Of a stretch of 64,000 nucleotides of DNA, positions 37,162-53,700 are shown piece after piece. A program made the position numbers and the translations under genes. Under the pieces are notes generated by a model, which ran no database searches, was not told the origin of the DNA, and saw only the letters and a program-made list of their open reading frames with translations. The DNA comes from Dipetalonema caudispina (taxonomy: Eukaryota > Nematoda > Chromadorea > Rhabditida > Onchocercidae). How positions within the stretch are numbered: the stretch's first letter is position 1; each line of letters opens with the position of its first letter. The stretch lies in contig JABVXV010000050.1 in assembly GCA_013365325.1 (NCBI GenBank), forward strand, positions 62,001 through 126,000. Reading direction: 5' to 3'.

Positions 37162-40100
37162 ATGGGTGCTGGACATCGTGCAGGACCATTGAAACAATCA
37201 AATAAGAGGCATAAAAGTGGTCGACATCGTACTAAGGGTGCATTGGATGCCGCTGCTGGAGGTGTTTTATTTTTTTTTTTATTCATTATTTTAGCTTAGT
37301 TCTGGATAAATTCACTATAGGTATTTTTATATGCTTTGATAGGTTCACAATGATGAGTTCAAACTCAATCCAGGCAAAGATGGTGAAGAAATTCGGTTGA
37401 TTAACTGTTGATTGTAAGGCTTGAGGAAGAGATAGAGGGGTAAGAAGGAAAAAAATATCGATGTCCATTTGCTATAATATTTTCCCAGGTAAAATCGGTT
37501 GCAAAGCAATAAGTGGAAAACATCGTTTTTTGGTTGGTAAAAAAGCTCGACGTCTTCAAGCTCAACAGTTACGTGAAAATAAACGTGCTGCCGTATTATC
37601 TGAAAGTTACGCCGTTCCTAATGGTTACCTCCATCAACCTCCAATATTTGTCGTGCGTTTTCTTTTTTGTATTGACTGATTTTATTTCTCGTAATTTCTG
37701 TGTATGCTTTTAGTTTGGAGATTAAACAGTTTTTTTTTTTTTTTTTTGGTTACCGAAAAAAGTTTAGATAGATGAGATTCCCGTACATTGTTTCTATTTC
37801 TATGAAAAGAAGAATTAAAATTGTAGGAGGAAGGGAAAAAGAGAGTATAGCTCTCTTGTTAAAATTGCTTTCCCTGGAAGATTTCTGAATGTTAATAAGA
37901 AATAATGGAATTATTTTGAATTATCTTTATATCTTTGTAATCAGTTTTAATTGATTTTTGTTTATTTCGTTCTCTATTAAATTTATATTTCAGACAGTTT
38001 TATCGTTTGATCGGAATTACGCGGCCGATGAACTTATAGCGCTGTTATGTTCGTGTGATGAAACTTCATATCGAAGCAGGAGTTATAATGGTTGTTTAAA
38101 TCATCTATGGTAAATTTTTAATCATTTCTGCTGACGAATAAATTTTAGATGATGTTAAGCACTTTTGGAAAAATTTGTTAAAAATTTGAATAGTCGATAT
38201 ATGATGCCTTCGGTTGTTTGCATAATTTTACATTTATAAAATTGGTGTAATTGCTTGCGTTGTGGTTGTGGTATTGGTATGATTATCTGCCACATGCGAC
38301 CCTACGATTTTAATTGTCAAAGCTTTTCCTTTTGTTCATTCACTACCTATGTTGTTGGTATTTCTTACAACTTAATTTTTCTGAGGTAATTCTAACTAAT
38401 TTGAATTAAAAACATGCAATTTCGTCATCAGATTTCCTTTTTTTTTTTTTTTTTTTTTTTTAACAAAACGTTTCCCAAGTTTTCTTTTTTTTTTTCTAGC
38501 ATAAAACGGCTCAAAAGTCGTTATGTATTTGCCGCATCGGATTGTTCAAACACTGATGTTGTACTGGATTACGCGAAAGTATCCGATGTCATTGCTTTCA
38601 TTTGGCCAGCTAATGGTGAAATTACGGCGGAAGATGATATTTTAATGAGTACCTTACTGGCACACAGTTTACCGGTTACAATACATTTTGTGCCAGGACT
38701 CGGTGCAGCTGCAACTACGAAACAGAAAGAAATTATACGCAAAAATGTTACAAAAGTGATCGCAAATTGGTAATTTTTCATCGATAGTTCGGAGTTTGGA
38801 GCTATAGCCGAAACTAAAAACTGAAGGGATTTTCCTGCATCCTAACTTCATATCGATACTTTTATCATTTGAGCCGTATAAGCGATCATTTTACTCAGTG
38901 CCACATGTAAGGCCTGAAAATATTTTTGTTATTTCTATATTCCCATGATTTCAGGAGTTTTGGTGATGAAAAGCTGATGCATTGTGATAGCGTAAATGAT
39001 GCATTACTTGCTCTACGTTTAATTAGTACAATGAAGAAAAAGCTATCATATATGCAAAGGATCCGACCACATTTAATAGCTGAAAATGTTGAGAAAAGTG
39101 AAGTTGAGGTATAATTTCCACCGAGTTAAATTTCAGCCCATCTGAGATCATGTAAGAAATGGATACAATTCATTAAAATAAATTTCAAAATAAAAAGTAG
39201 AATCATTGGACGGTGAATGACAGTACAATCAGTTGATGGTAGATCAGCTGGTATGCAGTAGTATTACCGTAATAATGCTTGCATCATCGGAATGTCCGGA
39301 TAGTTGTAGCAATTTCAGGTTCTGAATGTATAAATGTAGAGAAGCTTATAGCTAAAATTATGTAATGAAATTAATAGTTGTATCGTCAGGGAGATTCATG
39401 CACGCTGAAGGTTTCCGGATATTTGAAAGGACCGTCATTGAATGTTAACGGTCTGGTTCACTTGCCATGGCTGGGTGATTTCCAGATGAAACAAATTGTC
39501 GTCGAGGATGATCCGTTTGTGCCAGATAAGAAGGTCTTTGAAAATTTGATTTCCATAATTTTACCAAGAATATGAATGAGGTGTTTTAATGATCCAAAAA
39601 ATTTTGGAAAATGAATTTTTGCAATGGGCTGGAATAAAGTGTGAAAGTTGTAATTTCTAAATAAAAAATTAATAAATGATTTTTTTTTTAATTAAATTGA
39701 ATCACTTGCAAAACTTTCTGAATATATGATGTATCTGTAGGAAAGAGTTACAGTGCTACAGGGGCGAAAATTAGATGAAGTCCAGTTTAGGAACTTATAT
39801 GCAGCAGAATATGATGTTTTTGATGCTTGATAATTGCAGGTTTGGGTTGGGATCAAAGCATCAGGAATTACGTTCAAACCGGACATGAATCTGCAGACAT
39901 CGTTGCAGTCCGAAATGATTGCAGATCCAATGGATGCAGAGCAGACATGGCCAACCGAAGAAGAGATTGTGAAGAAAGCATGTAGGGTCACTGTTGCTTT
40001 CACCAGTTCTGAGTCGTTGGATTTTTGCGATACATTTAAATTACTGGCTGGGATTTTTGAAGAACTTAAAATCTTTGACGACTGCATGGCTTAATGTTAT

Positions 40101-43100
40101 TTTATTGATTTTTGTATGGTATCATTTTGCAAACATGAAACTTTTCAGTTAAAACAAAGAAAATAGTGAAAAATGTACCTGTTGGCACGTCTGCTTATCA
40201 AGCTGAATGGATTATTGATGATGAAGATGAGATATCTGACGAAGAGAATGAGGTGTTTTATTGATTTTTGAAATACAGTGATAACATTTAAGTTCGAAGT
40301 AGTTTCAATGTAAAAAATGAGATATAGCCTTTTTCGAGCCACTTCTCGGATGTTCAAAATCAGTTCCAAAATTCAGGACTAGAACTAGCTACATACTGCT
40401 ACCAATTAAAGTAAATATAAGTGGGAGATCGCAAAATAGGCTTTGAAATTCATGGAATTATGGAAACAGCATTTCGATTTCCGATGGTACTATTCTTCCT
40501 CAAACATCGTTTATCGCTAGAGAAAACAAGTCACACAATTTTTTTAGGAAGAACTAGAAGACAGTAATACCACAAAAGAAGCAGTGAATAGCGAGGAGTC
40601 GGATGTCGAAAATGAAATGGAAACAGAGAAGGTTCGTTTTCGTTTTTGTTGCAAGTTTTTCATTGTTTCAAATTAATTTTGAATCTAAAAGAAAGCGAAG
40701 ATAGCTGTATTTCAAGAATTTCATTTCCAATATTTAGATGAGCGTCATAAGTGATACTGAAAGTTCCATGGATGTTAAAGATGAAGAAATCAACATGGCA
40801 GAAGTGGAGAAATACCGAGAAGCCCGTGAAAATGAGCAATTCCCAGACGAAATTGACACACCGATGAATGTAGCAGCTAGAATTCGTTTTCAGAGATACC
40901 GTGCTTTAAAAAGTTTTAGGTTTCTTCATTATTTGAATATGCTTCTCTAAATAAACCAAAAAATTAGATCTTTGAAAGCTTTGGCACAGAACTGAATATA
41001 ATTTCAGAACATCGCCTTGGGATCCGCTTGAAAATCTTCCAAAAACATATTCTCGAATTTTCAAATTTTCGGATTATCGGCATTCCAGAAAAGTCGCATT
41101 GTCAAACACTGCAACTGAACCTGAATACAGTCCACCACGAGGCACATTCATTTCGATTTATATTTCCAAAGTACCCACCAATTTAATAGGTGTGTTTATT
41201 TTGCGTCTTTATAGCTTATATCCACTGTTATTCTTCAAGCCTTATTTCGCTTTTGAGCTTCTTGTTCATGCATCCGAAAAAAACTGCATAATCTTTTTTA
41301 CTTGCGAGAACTAATAAGAAAGTTATTGGAAGATTTAATTCTCTTAAAAAATTAAATCCTGTACTACTGATAAAGTTAGAACAATAAGTTTAAGGACAAA
41401 ATTTGTCCAATTTAATGAGAAATTTGAATTTAGATCAGCACAGTTTTTACGTTTCTTATCAGTTGGACTTCCAATCCTTCATGCTGAACTTATTTTGCTA
41501 ATTAGCCAATAGGGTAAATTGGAATTTCGTATATTAATGATTCTGTATGTCATAAGGGAGATCTTTAATATTGGTTGTTAATTTTTTTTTTTTTTCCCAG
41601 ATGTTTGGCCGCGTAATAAACCATTAATAATTTATGGACTGCTAGCACATGAACAGAAGATGTCTGTTCTTAATGTGGTGCTTAAAAGACATCCATCCTG
41701 TACTGTACCAATACCAAACAAGCAAAGATTACTTTTTCACGTGGGTTATCGACATTTTGAAGCGGAGCCAGTCTTTTCTCAGCATACAAATGGTGACAAG
41801 TTCAAGGTAATTTTTTGAATTTCAGTGAAGCGATGATTTCTTACTTCTTTCGTTTTCGTTTGTTGCTGTTGACGTCCATCATTTCCATTAATGAACGATC
41901 ATACTTCGCTGATAAACAAATATAGTTAATCCCGATTTTCCTTTCCGTTGGAAAGTGAAGATATGATTAAATTAGTGACTGATTAAGCAAAAGATTTTTC
42001 ATGTAAACTAAATGTAGATATTAACGACGCGTTAATGGCGCATTACCTTGGCTTAATTCAAATTATTAGTAATAGATATAGCTTCCTTCGAACTTTTAAT
42101 TTATTTGAAAATGTTTTGAATGCAAAATGTTTCTCATGTTACAGATGGAGCGGTTCATGCCAAATAATGGCGCATTTGTTGCATCGATATTTGCACCAAT
42201 AATTTTCCCACCTGTCCCTGTGCTGGTCTATCGATTAGATAGCCGAGGAAATCAACAACTTGTAGCAACGGGTAGTGTGTTAAATATAAGTCCGGATCGA
42301 ATTATTCTCAAACGCATTGTTCTTTCCGGACATCCGTTTAAAATCAATCGAAGAAGTGTCGTCGTACGTTATATGTTTTTCAATCGAGGTGAATTTTTTT
42401 TTTAGCTTAAATTTAGAAAAACTCTGCTGGAATACATGATTGACCTTTAAAAGATTGTTTAGTATTTGCTGGTAAATATTAATCAATACTGCATGATTGT
42501 TTGATTGCAAGCAGCAAAGCAACTTTCATTTTCGAAGGTTACTATTGAAACAATCATGCTTTTGTGTATGCTTCAGTCGACATGTATAGAATTGTAATGG
42601 TACTATAAAAAGATAAACTACTTTTTTTTTGATATAGGAATTTTCTTTGTTCAGCCAAATATTTTATAAGAATAATGCATTGGTAAAATCAGTATTCTTT
42701 ATTTCTTTTCAGAGGATATTGAATGGTTTAAACCTGTGGAGTTGCGCACTCCACATGGTCGAAGAGGACACATTAAGGAAGCATTAGGTAATTTTTTTTA
42801 ATGGTTATTCAAGAGTTTCAATACATTAAAACCCATTCGGAATTTTTAAAGAAGGAAAGGAAACCAGTAAATTGGATATACAAATTAAAAACTTTTAGGA
42901 AAACAGAAAAATTTCAATCCACTTTCTTCAGTCTTCTCATATTTCGAAATTTCCAGAATTTCCTTTAAAAATAATCAACAATAGTTTAACACGAGAACTG
43001 ATCAAACTGAACGGCTAAAATAATGATTTTCTTTTGAAGGGTTAAATCACTTTGTGTCGGATATCCTTTTGTAGAACTGCCATATGATATAGTGCGGTTC

Positions 43101-43367
43101 TGCCTGACAGTTCCGCTGACTTCAATCATTGTAAAATGAGTGGTGGGATTTAAATGGAGCCACGCAATATGTTTATTAAATTATTAATTTGTTCTTACTT
43201 CAGGGACGCATGGACATATGAAATGTATATTCGATCAACAGCTTAATGCGATGGATACGGTAATGATGAGTCTCTACAAACGAGTTTTTCCGAAATGGAC
43301 ATACAAACCTGTAATGCTGCATTCTTCCTCAGAATTACGTAATGAATCCGAACTGATGGAAATATGA
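37162..43367 (+). CDS. TSR1: Pre-rRNA processing protein TSR1 (40S assembly factor)
   Basis: Cytoplasmic/nucleolar factor of late 40S ribosomal subunit maturation, a GTPase-like protein with a degenerate nucleotide site. Sixteen exons join in phase to 793 residues; human TSR1 is about 804. The start [20 protein letters not shown] matches the basic family N terminus. The AARP2CN-type region has [20 protein letters not shown] and GDFQMKQI. Then come [22 protein letters not shown], an acidic stretch (40210-40800), and [19 protein letters not shown]. The C-terminal DUF663 region has [69 protein letters not shown] and FPKWTYKP. A 39-base exon at 39741-39779 is supported by phase and by splice sites but not by strong similarity, and may be skipped without a frameshift. 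Confidence 0.97.
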
Positions 43368-44294
43368 TTTTCAGTAGTTGTGTTTTTCTAAGTCATGTTA
43401 TTGTCAGTGCTTGAATTTTGGATGAATGATTGAAAAATGTTGGGAATTGTTTGAAGATGAACGATGGTCGTATCATTCCTTAATGTATTTCATCATGAAT
43501 TCGATTTTCGATTTCCTCCATCGAATTTTGTGGAACACCAAATCGCCGGTGCTCAAATTTTGAAATCTCACGAAATTATTGTTAATTCTAATGTTTTATG
43601 TTGACAATAAAAAAAAACCATGCTGTTCAATATTTTTTTTAAAAATGATTGCTGTAGGACCAGAGTGAATCTCGAACATTTGAACATACTTCTAATGAAT
43701 ATCGCCGGATTCATTGTCTTTTGTTGAGAATTTGGTCTTTTACCCAATATGATATCTCAGGTCCTTATTTCGTACTCCTTTCTCTTCGGTAACATTGGGT
43801 CATTTATTGCACAATGAAGTAACGGAGAATCACATAACAAGTAACTGTTTATTACGAATAAATTAGGTACGAAATGTGCGCTTTGGACTATTTATTCACC
43901 TGGCTAATTATTAACTTCGTAGTATTTTGAATAGTTTCACTTCAATTCAGGGAAGTTGTAGGAAAAGTCTCTTACGAAGAGAGAATTGTGAAGTGCTTGA
44001 ATAATAAGGTAATAGTTGTTAAGACAATTATTCTTTAAGAAATTTGATAGAATTGTGGTTAAGACTTAACTAGTTAAGCTACCGATCGTTCAAGTTCTAG
44101 TGCTAGTTTTAAATTCTGATATATCGATTATTAGATTTGATACCGTCTAAATAGTGAAATGAATCTGACAAGCTCAGGAATCAGTAAATAATAAAACGCT
44201 GTGAATTTTAGTTAATTTTATTTATGCTTACAGTTTCTAAACGATGTTGTCGGAGTAATTTCGGTGCTGGATCAACATCATTAATTTCCCGGTA
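43368..44294. other. Intergenic region after TSR1
   Basis: AT-rich spacer with an AATAAA at 43606-43611 and no supported gene up to the small spliced gene at 44295. Confidence 0.5.
43606..43611 (+). promoter_or_regulatory. Candidate TSR1 polyadenylation signal
   Basis: AATAAA followed by an A-run, 239 bases after the TSR1 stop codon, and the most likely 3' end signal for that gene. Confidence 0.45.
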
Positions 44295-44940
44295 ATGGAT
44301 CGGTCAAATGAGGGTAAGTTTTTATTACAATGGTACTCATGCTTTTAGTGGTGATAACTTTTGTACTTCAAAGTTGCATTTTTAGTTTCTGTTTTTCATG
44401 CAGTTTCAACGATATCCATTGAATGGGTCGGTAGTTTTCTTCGATACATATTACAACTTTGATTCTCTCATTTTTCATATTCGTCTTAGCACATTTTGAG
44501 ATAGTTCAGTTGTTAATCCGAATAATTTACACAAAGTGGCAGTTCGATTACAATAATAAATTAAATATTGATGTTAAATGATTCTTCCAAAAATTTCTGC
44601 GATTAGTCATCTATCCTATTACTTTCCCGACTTTGATCATGATTTTTTTAACACTGTTAGTTGATTGTGATGGACATATAATAGTCTTACAATCATTAAG
44701 AAAATTTTCTATTGTAGAATGTGCTACAGCGGAGTTACGTCGTTTTGCGTCGCTATTGCGTGCACTTAACGTCACTGATGGTTGGCATACGAAGATAAGA
44801 AGGAAATTTATTCAGATTCAGGTTTGTGAATATTTGAAATTTCGCAATGTTTAACAACATGTTTATTCGTATATCTGTATGACTTAAGCCTAGGCTCGTT
44901 ACGTTTTCAGAAAGAATTCAGGAAAGGAAGAAAATTGTAG
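44295..44940 (+). CDS. Small spliced coding exons; separate mini-gene or WASHC4 N terminus
   Basis: Not recognised. ATG at 44295 opens MDRSNE and meets a consensus donor (GTAAGT, 44314). Exon 44718-44821 follows a TTGTAG acceptor and reads CATAELRRFASLLRALNVTD then GWHTKIRRKFIQIQ, ending at a GTTTGT donor in phase 0. Joined to a third exon at 44911-44940 after a TTTTCAG acceptor, the frame gives a basic protein of about 50 residues ending FRKGRKL. Alternatively, the second exon ends in the same phase that the first recognised WASHC4 exon (50720) needs, so these may be the first coding exons of WASHC4. The LRRFASLL patch weakly recalls the SWIP N-terminal region. The two readings cannot be separated from sequence alone. 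Confidence 0.35.
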
Positions 44941-45831
44941 AAGGCAAATATTTAAGGAAAGTGAGTATTGGGCGAGGAACAAGTAAGTGTAGTATGATCC
45001 CAGAAAAAACAATAGAAGGGAAAGGGAATGGGGAAAGAATGATAAGAGTTAGGCGAAGTTTCATTTTTTTGCTGTTATTTGAAACGGAAAACGGAAAAAC
45101 GATTTTGATGTCAAATAAAATTTTACAGATATTTATAAAAACTGTAGAAACTAAAAGCTGTGTAATATTATACGGTGGTACAACTAGCTCCACTTTCTTT
45201 GCGCTCCGCTGGTGTTACTGGTTGGTGAAACCAGGGCAAGTTCATCGCCTGTAATCGTTGGGTTATTAGCATACCATTGCTATAGTGTTATTATAGAAGT
45301 AAAATATAATAGCCAGAATTGTGGATTTCAAGCTATTAATTTATTTTGATTAGACAGTGTGGTGAATTCTGTGATATTTATATTGGAATTAATTTAACTC
45401 TTATAGTAATGAAGAAATTAATTCTTTTTTTTTTTTTTAAAAGTTACCATGGAACTATGGAAAAAATTGGATATCATGAAGAAGTAAAATGGTTTATAAA
45501 TGATGAACTAAATTTAATTAAGTGAAGTAAACTATAACAGAAATTATATAAGTTATTATATAAATTATATAAGTTAGCGTCATACGAATGGACGTAATGG
45601 TTACACTATGTAAATAAAAATGATATAGGAAAATGGCATTGTAATTTATAATCATTTTTCCAAAGATTTCTTTCATGGTGATTGAATATTTTAGATTGTA
45701 AAGGCTATGGTTTATATTTACAATTATGAGCGCTTTTTTCTTAGTGTTTTTTTTTTTTTTTTTTTTTTTTTAAATCCTCTTTCAAGTTATTAAAATTGAG
45801 GTCAGGATAGTTCCTCTTTCCTGGAAGCATT
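44941..45831. other. Spacer before the minus-strand kinase
   Basis: AT-rich with T-runs at 45428-45440 and 45748-45771. It contains a 97-codon plus-strand frame (44961-45254) and an overlapping minus-strand frame, neither resembling a known family. It probably holds the 3' flank of the TSSK gene. Confidence 0.4.
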
Positions 45832-49252
<3,421 letters not shown>

Positions 49253-50719
49253 CTTAAAGGGAAAATTATGCATAATTGCAAGTAGCCGGTATTAATTCCG
49301 GAATTTTCCCATTTCTCATGCAATCCTGTAGTAATGCAAAAAAAAAAAAATGTTGGACAGCTCAATTTCAAACTTTTTATACAAGAAATTAATTTTAAAC
49401 AAATTTATAAAATTACTTCTTTGTTCTTGTGGACATGTTCTCTTACAACTTCTAAAAATTGTTAAATTTGGCTATTGAAAGTCGACTTTTGTATTGGAAG
49501 TACTTTGGATGTAAAATATGAGCAACAATTAAGAAATCAACTGAAGATTATTCCTGAAAAGAATTTTTCGAAAGTAATTACTTCATTAGCAATTAGATTA
49601 TATTAAAAGCTGATAAATGAATAGATGGATGAAATTGAGATGAAATGAGATGAGATGAGATGAAGAAGATATATGTCTTTCCAATTTTTGGAAGCTATTC
49701 AGCTGTAATTCATTAAATATCTTTTTGAGGTGACTGAGTAATCTTCTGTTTTAGTTACTAACGTTTCAGCTAGTAATTCTCAATCTTTCGACATCTCGAA
49801 TTCTCATCGAGAAAAAAAAAAACTCTGAATGCATGGTTATTCTTAGCCTGATAGGCGTTCTACAACGGCTTCGCAGGTATTTATTAGTAGATTTGAATCA
49901 TCTATTTTAAGTTAACAATAGGAATTATATTTCCAAGGTTTGTCAGACTATCCTTCTTTACCTTTGACATTATCCGTAAGTTAAAAAATGTAACAAATAG
50001 AATAATCAAAAAAGACGATTAAAATATCGTTATCCTTACGTATCTTCAAGTTATTTGTGGAAAAATCAATTTTTACAATTTTACTCCAATTATCAATGAT
50101 AATTCCGAGAGAAGAATTGGATTCAGCGTAACTAGTCAGAAGTCGATGTTGAAATAACCATTTGATAAGAAAGGAAGATATTCGAAATTACCCCCACCAC
50201 CTCCGGAAAAAACGAGCCCTTTAGTGAATTGGCTCGTGTCAAACCGCCTCCTGAATCCGATGAACACAATAATAACACGGCTACTTTAATTTGATTTATT
50301 TAAATCATTTTCTGATTTGATAGAATTAACAAAATTTAGATGGTTATGCAAATTTAACTGAAAATCTTATTTTATGTGCATTCTTGGAGGATTCTAGAAA
50401 CACTGAAATACTTTTCTTTGCTACCTTCTCAAATTATAGCATAATAATGAGGTAAAAAAATTTGGATTCATTGCTGTTATGTCTTCCATGATAGGCTAAT
50501 ATTGCTTAAAATATAGAAAAGGATATATCTTCATAGATACTTCCTATAGTCCATTTGTCTCAATTTTTTGTAATTTTTAAATTTTTCTCTAAGTACCCTT
50601 TAGCTATGCAAACTAGTTGAACATATAACTACGGTATTAGCTTTTCTGGATTGTTTTTTAAAAATACAAAGTGATTTAAATTTTTAATTTAAATTGAAAG
50701 TTTCAGTTTATCATTGCAG
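49253..50719. other. Region between TSSK and WASHC4 exons
   Basis: It should hold the 5' end of the kinase gene and either the WASHC4 promoter or a WASHC4 intron. A GAGAT-rich simple repeat lies at 49640-49665. A GC-richer patch at 50190-50300 has open frames on both strands, and on the minus strand it ends at a GTAATT donor. It could be an exon of either gene, but no family similarity decides it. Confidence 0.4.
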
Positions 50720-53700
50720 AACGACTGTTTTTATGGTCTGGGGCCGAAAGTGATAGAGTTGGCGCACAGTGGAAATGCTGTTGTCGATAAATGTATCATT
50801 ACATTTTCAACTCTTATCCTGGAAGTGGATATTTTGGTGGAAAAAGCACGAAGCTCATTTTATAATGCATTGATTGTTTATGGAGAAGATCGTAAGTGAT
50901 ACTAATGATGAAATAAAAGATAAATTGAAGAGAAATTAGGCTGTCATTCTACTTTCTATCAGTTATCGTAAGATATCGTAAGTAATCCATGATTGGGGAA
51001 TAAATGACTGTGATTAAATTATTTGAATCCGATTTAAACTGCAGTGAAAATACAACTGAATTGATTTGTTTTATGTGTTTTGTCAAATTTCAAATATCAT
51101 GCATATTTCATGCGTTTCTAGTGGTGTGAAAATTACTTTTTTGACAGCTGATGGATGCTTATCATCAGAAGGTGGTACTGTGAAAATGATTGCTCGATTT
51201 TTGCCACAACTTCAGCAACTTCATGTTTTTGTCAATCGTTGTTATGAAGTTTTCCATAATATCATTTCTCAACTTCACGCGTTTCTTTCCTTAAAGTAAG
51301 TTTCATTTAATCCCTTCAAAATCTCATCTTTAACTCGAAGATATTTCTGTTCAGTAAATAGAGAAGTGAAGAATAAGATTCAGCAAATCTCTTCACTTCT
51401 CTATTTACGACATAGAAATAAGAAGAAACCGAATTTTGAGAAACATATCAATCTTATACTTGTTTTTATCCTCTATATCTTCTACTTTAGGAATGCATAG
51501 CTTCAAAAAAAAAAAAAAAACTAGATCTTCTTATTTCTATTGTCGAATATTTGTGAGAAAAAATGCTTTAAAAATGTTGCTAACGACGAAGCAGATTATC
51601 TAGTTTTTTTGTGAAAACTCTTTATAATGGAATGAGTATTTTCCGGATATTTCTAATAAAGTGCAAAAACAAACTGTTAACTTGAAACTTTATTTAAGAC
51701 AATAATATTCGATCTATTAATGCGACTGTTTTTCTTCTACTGAATTTACAGACCTAATAATGCATCTTTTCCAGTATTTCATCAATTTTTTTTCTTTAAA
51801 ATTCCTTGTATAAAGGTCAGGAAGTGTGTCACGAATAAGTTAATAATATTAATAATTCTGTTTATTTTACAGAACATAACTAGAATTATTGCTGCTTCTT
51901 TTTTTCACTGTTATATTCGCTTATTCTTAGGAACAATCTTTTGGAACAAGCTCAGGAAAGAAAGTTGATGAGAATGTGGCGTTCACTTGGATTGCTGTTA
52001 TCTGTTTTGATTTCACTTGACGAAATTATACGCCAACAGTCCACTTTGCAGCAACATTGGCAATCATATTATAAGTAACAATTAATCGTTTGTCTCTTCA
52101 AACTTTCTAAATGAATCAAAATTTTACAATACATTCAAAATTTCCGAAATCCTTAAAATACAAGAAAAATTACCTCCAAAATAATTGTGCAGCTGTTTTT
52201 ATTCCATATGGAAAACAAAGAGTATCAAAATTAATTTAATTGAAGTGAACTGGGAAAGCTAGATTGAAATGAAGCTTGATCAAGCTTAAGAAAGATGAAA
52301 ATGGAATTGAGGAAATTAGAGTGAATATAAGTAAATGCATATCAGTATTATTATTGGGTTATCATCAAAGCAATGGATAGACACAGAATGAAGTGATTAA
52401 TATTGCAAATAAAATTTGTGAAACTCACATTATAAGACCTGGAGGGAGATACAGTTGAATAGTGATGGGATGAATAATATTACTATTCAAATCTGCTTCG
52501 GTTTTTTAATTTCTGTGATGGAGTTGGAAAATTGCGGAGGGAACGTCTTGTGTGTATGATTTATTTTATCCTCTTATAATTATAATAGTTCCATGTTTTC
52601 TATTTTTGATAAACAAATAATAAATTGGGGTGGGATATATTTAAATTTTGTTCGATCAGGAGGGAGTGTGATGAATTAGTTTTCTTGAATATTGAAGTGA
52701 TAATATTTCGTTTTTTTAATTTTTCGAATTTTCAAGCTTCAAAATATTTTTTAAACAAAATGTCCGTTTTTTTTTTTTTTGGATTTGTGAAAATAAAACT
52801 GTAGTAGACTTTTTATTGCAGTTTAGTTTTCATAAAATTCTTCGATAGCTCCAAATCAGTTCAGAAATGTGTAATTTCAAGAAAATTTTTAGAGCAATGC
52901 AGTTGGTAGCTCATAATCCATCTCAGTTCGATGCAAAATCAGATTTATTACAACCTCTTCTACGGTTAATTACAAACATTGATCAATCAATTATGCAAGC
53001 TAATCTCTACAAAGTAACAGTTTGACTTTCATATCTATTAATGTTGTATAGAATTGAGAAGATGTAATAGTAATAACAGTAATGTAATATTTAAGCACAC
53101 CAGATAATATTTTAAGAAGCCCAATGTCTATTTGGCCATTAAAGATTGGGTGATCAGGAATCTGACATCTATTGCACAGCTTGAGTTTAGTATTAATTCG
53201 ATGACCATCATGGTCCCTATATATATATAGATAGATAGGTGTTGAGTTTATAGAGTTGCTGTCAACAAATTTTCGAAAAAAATTTGCATGAGAATTATCA
53301 GCTTAATGAACGAATGAAGGGAGTAATAATTGAAATGTTCGAAAAGTGGGATCGGGTAGCTGGTATGTATTTCTTGTTTTACTTCGTTGTATTTAATCGA
53401 ATAACTTTTGCAAACTTCTTCAATTCAATTGAAATTTTGATTTCGCAGGTGTTATTTGGAGAAGAATCACTACATAACTTGCAATTTTAATCGAAAAATG
53501 TTGGAATTTGAAATCCCGAAACTTTTCGTGAGGAATTCAAATTAAAAAAGCCATAAACTTTTAACAAAAATCCCAAATGATAAACTCTAAAATTTCAGCT
53601 GATGATATGCCGGATAAGCGACATCTAATGGCAATCGTTGCTCTTGCCTTATGCCATATGTTCATGTTTCGAACCGTTGATAAGAAAATGATGCGAATCA

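Noticed and set aside
44961..45254. A 97-codon plus-strand frame before the kinase
   Set aside because: It is overlapped by an equally long minus-strand frame, has no family similarity, and its splice context is poor.
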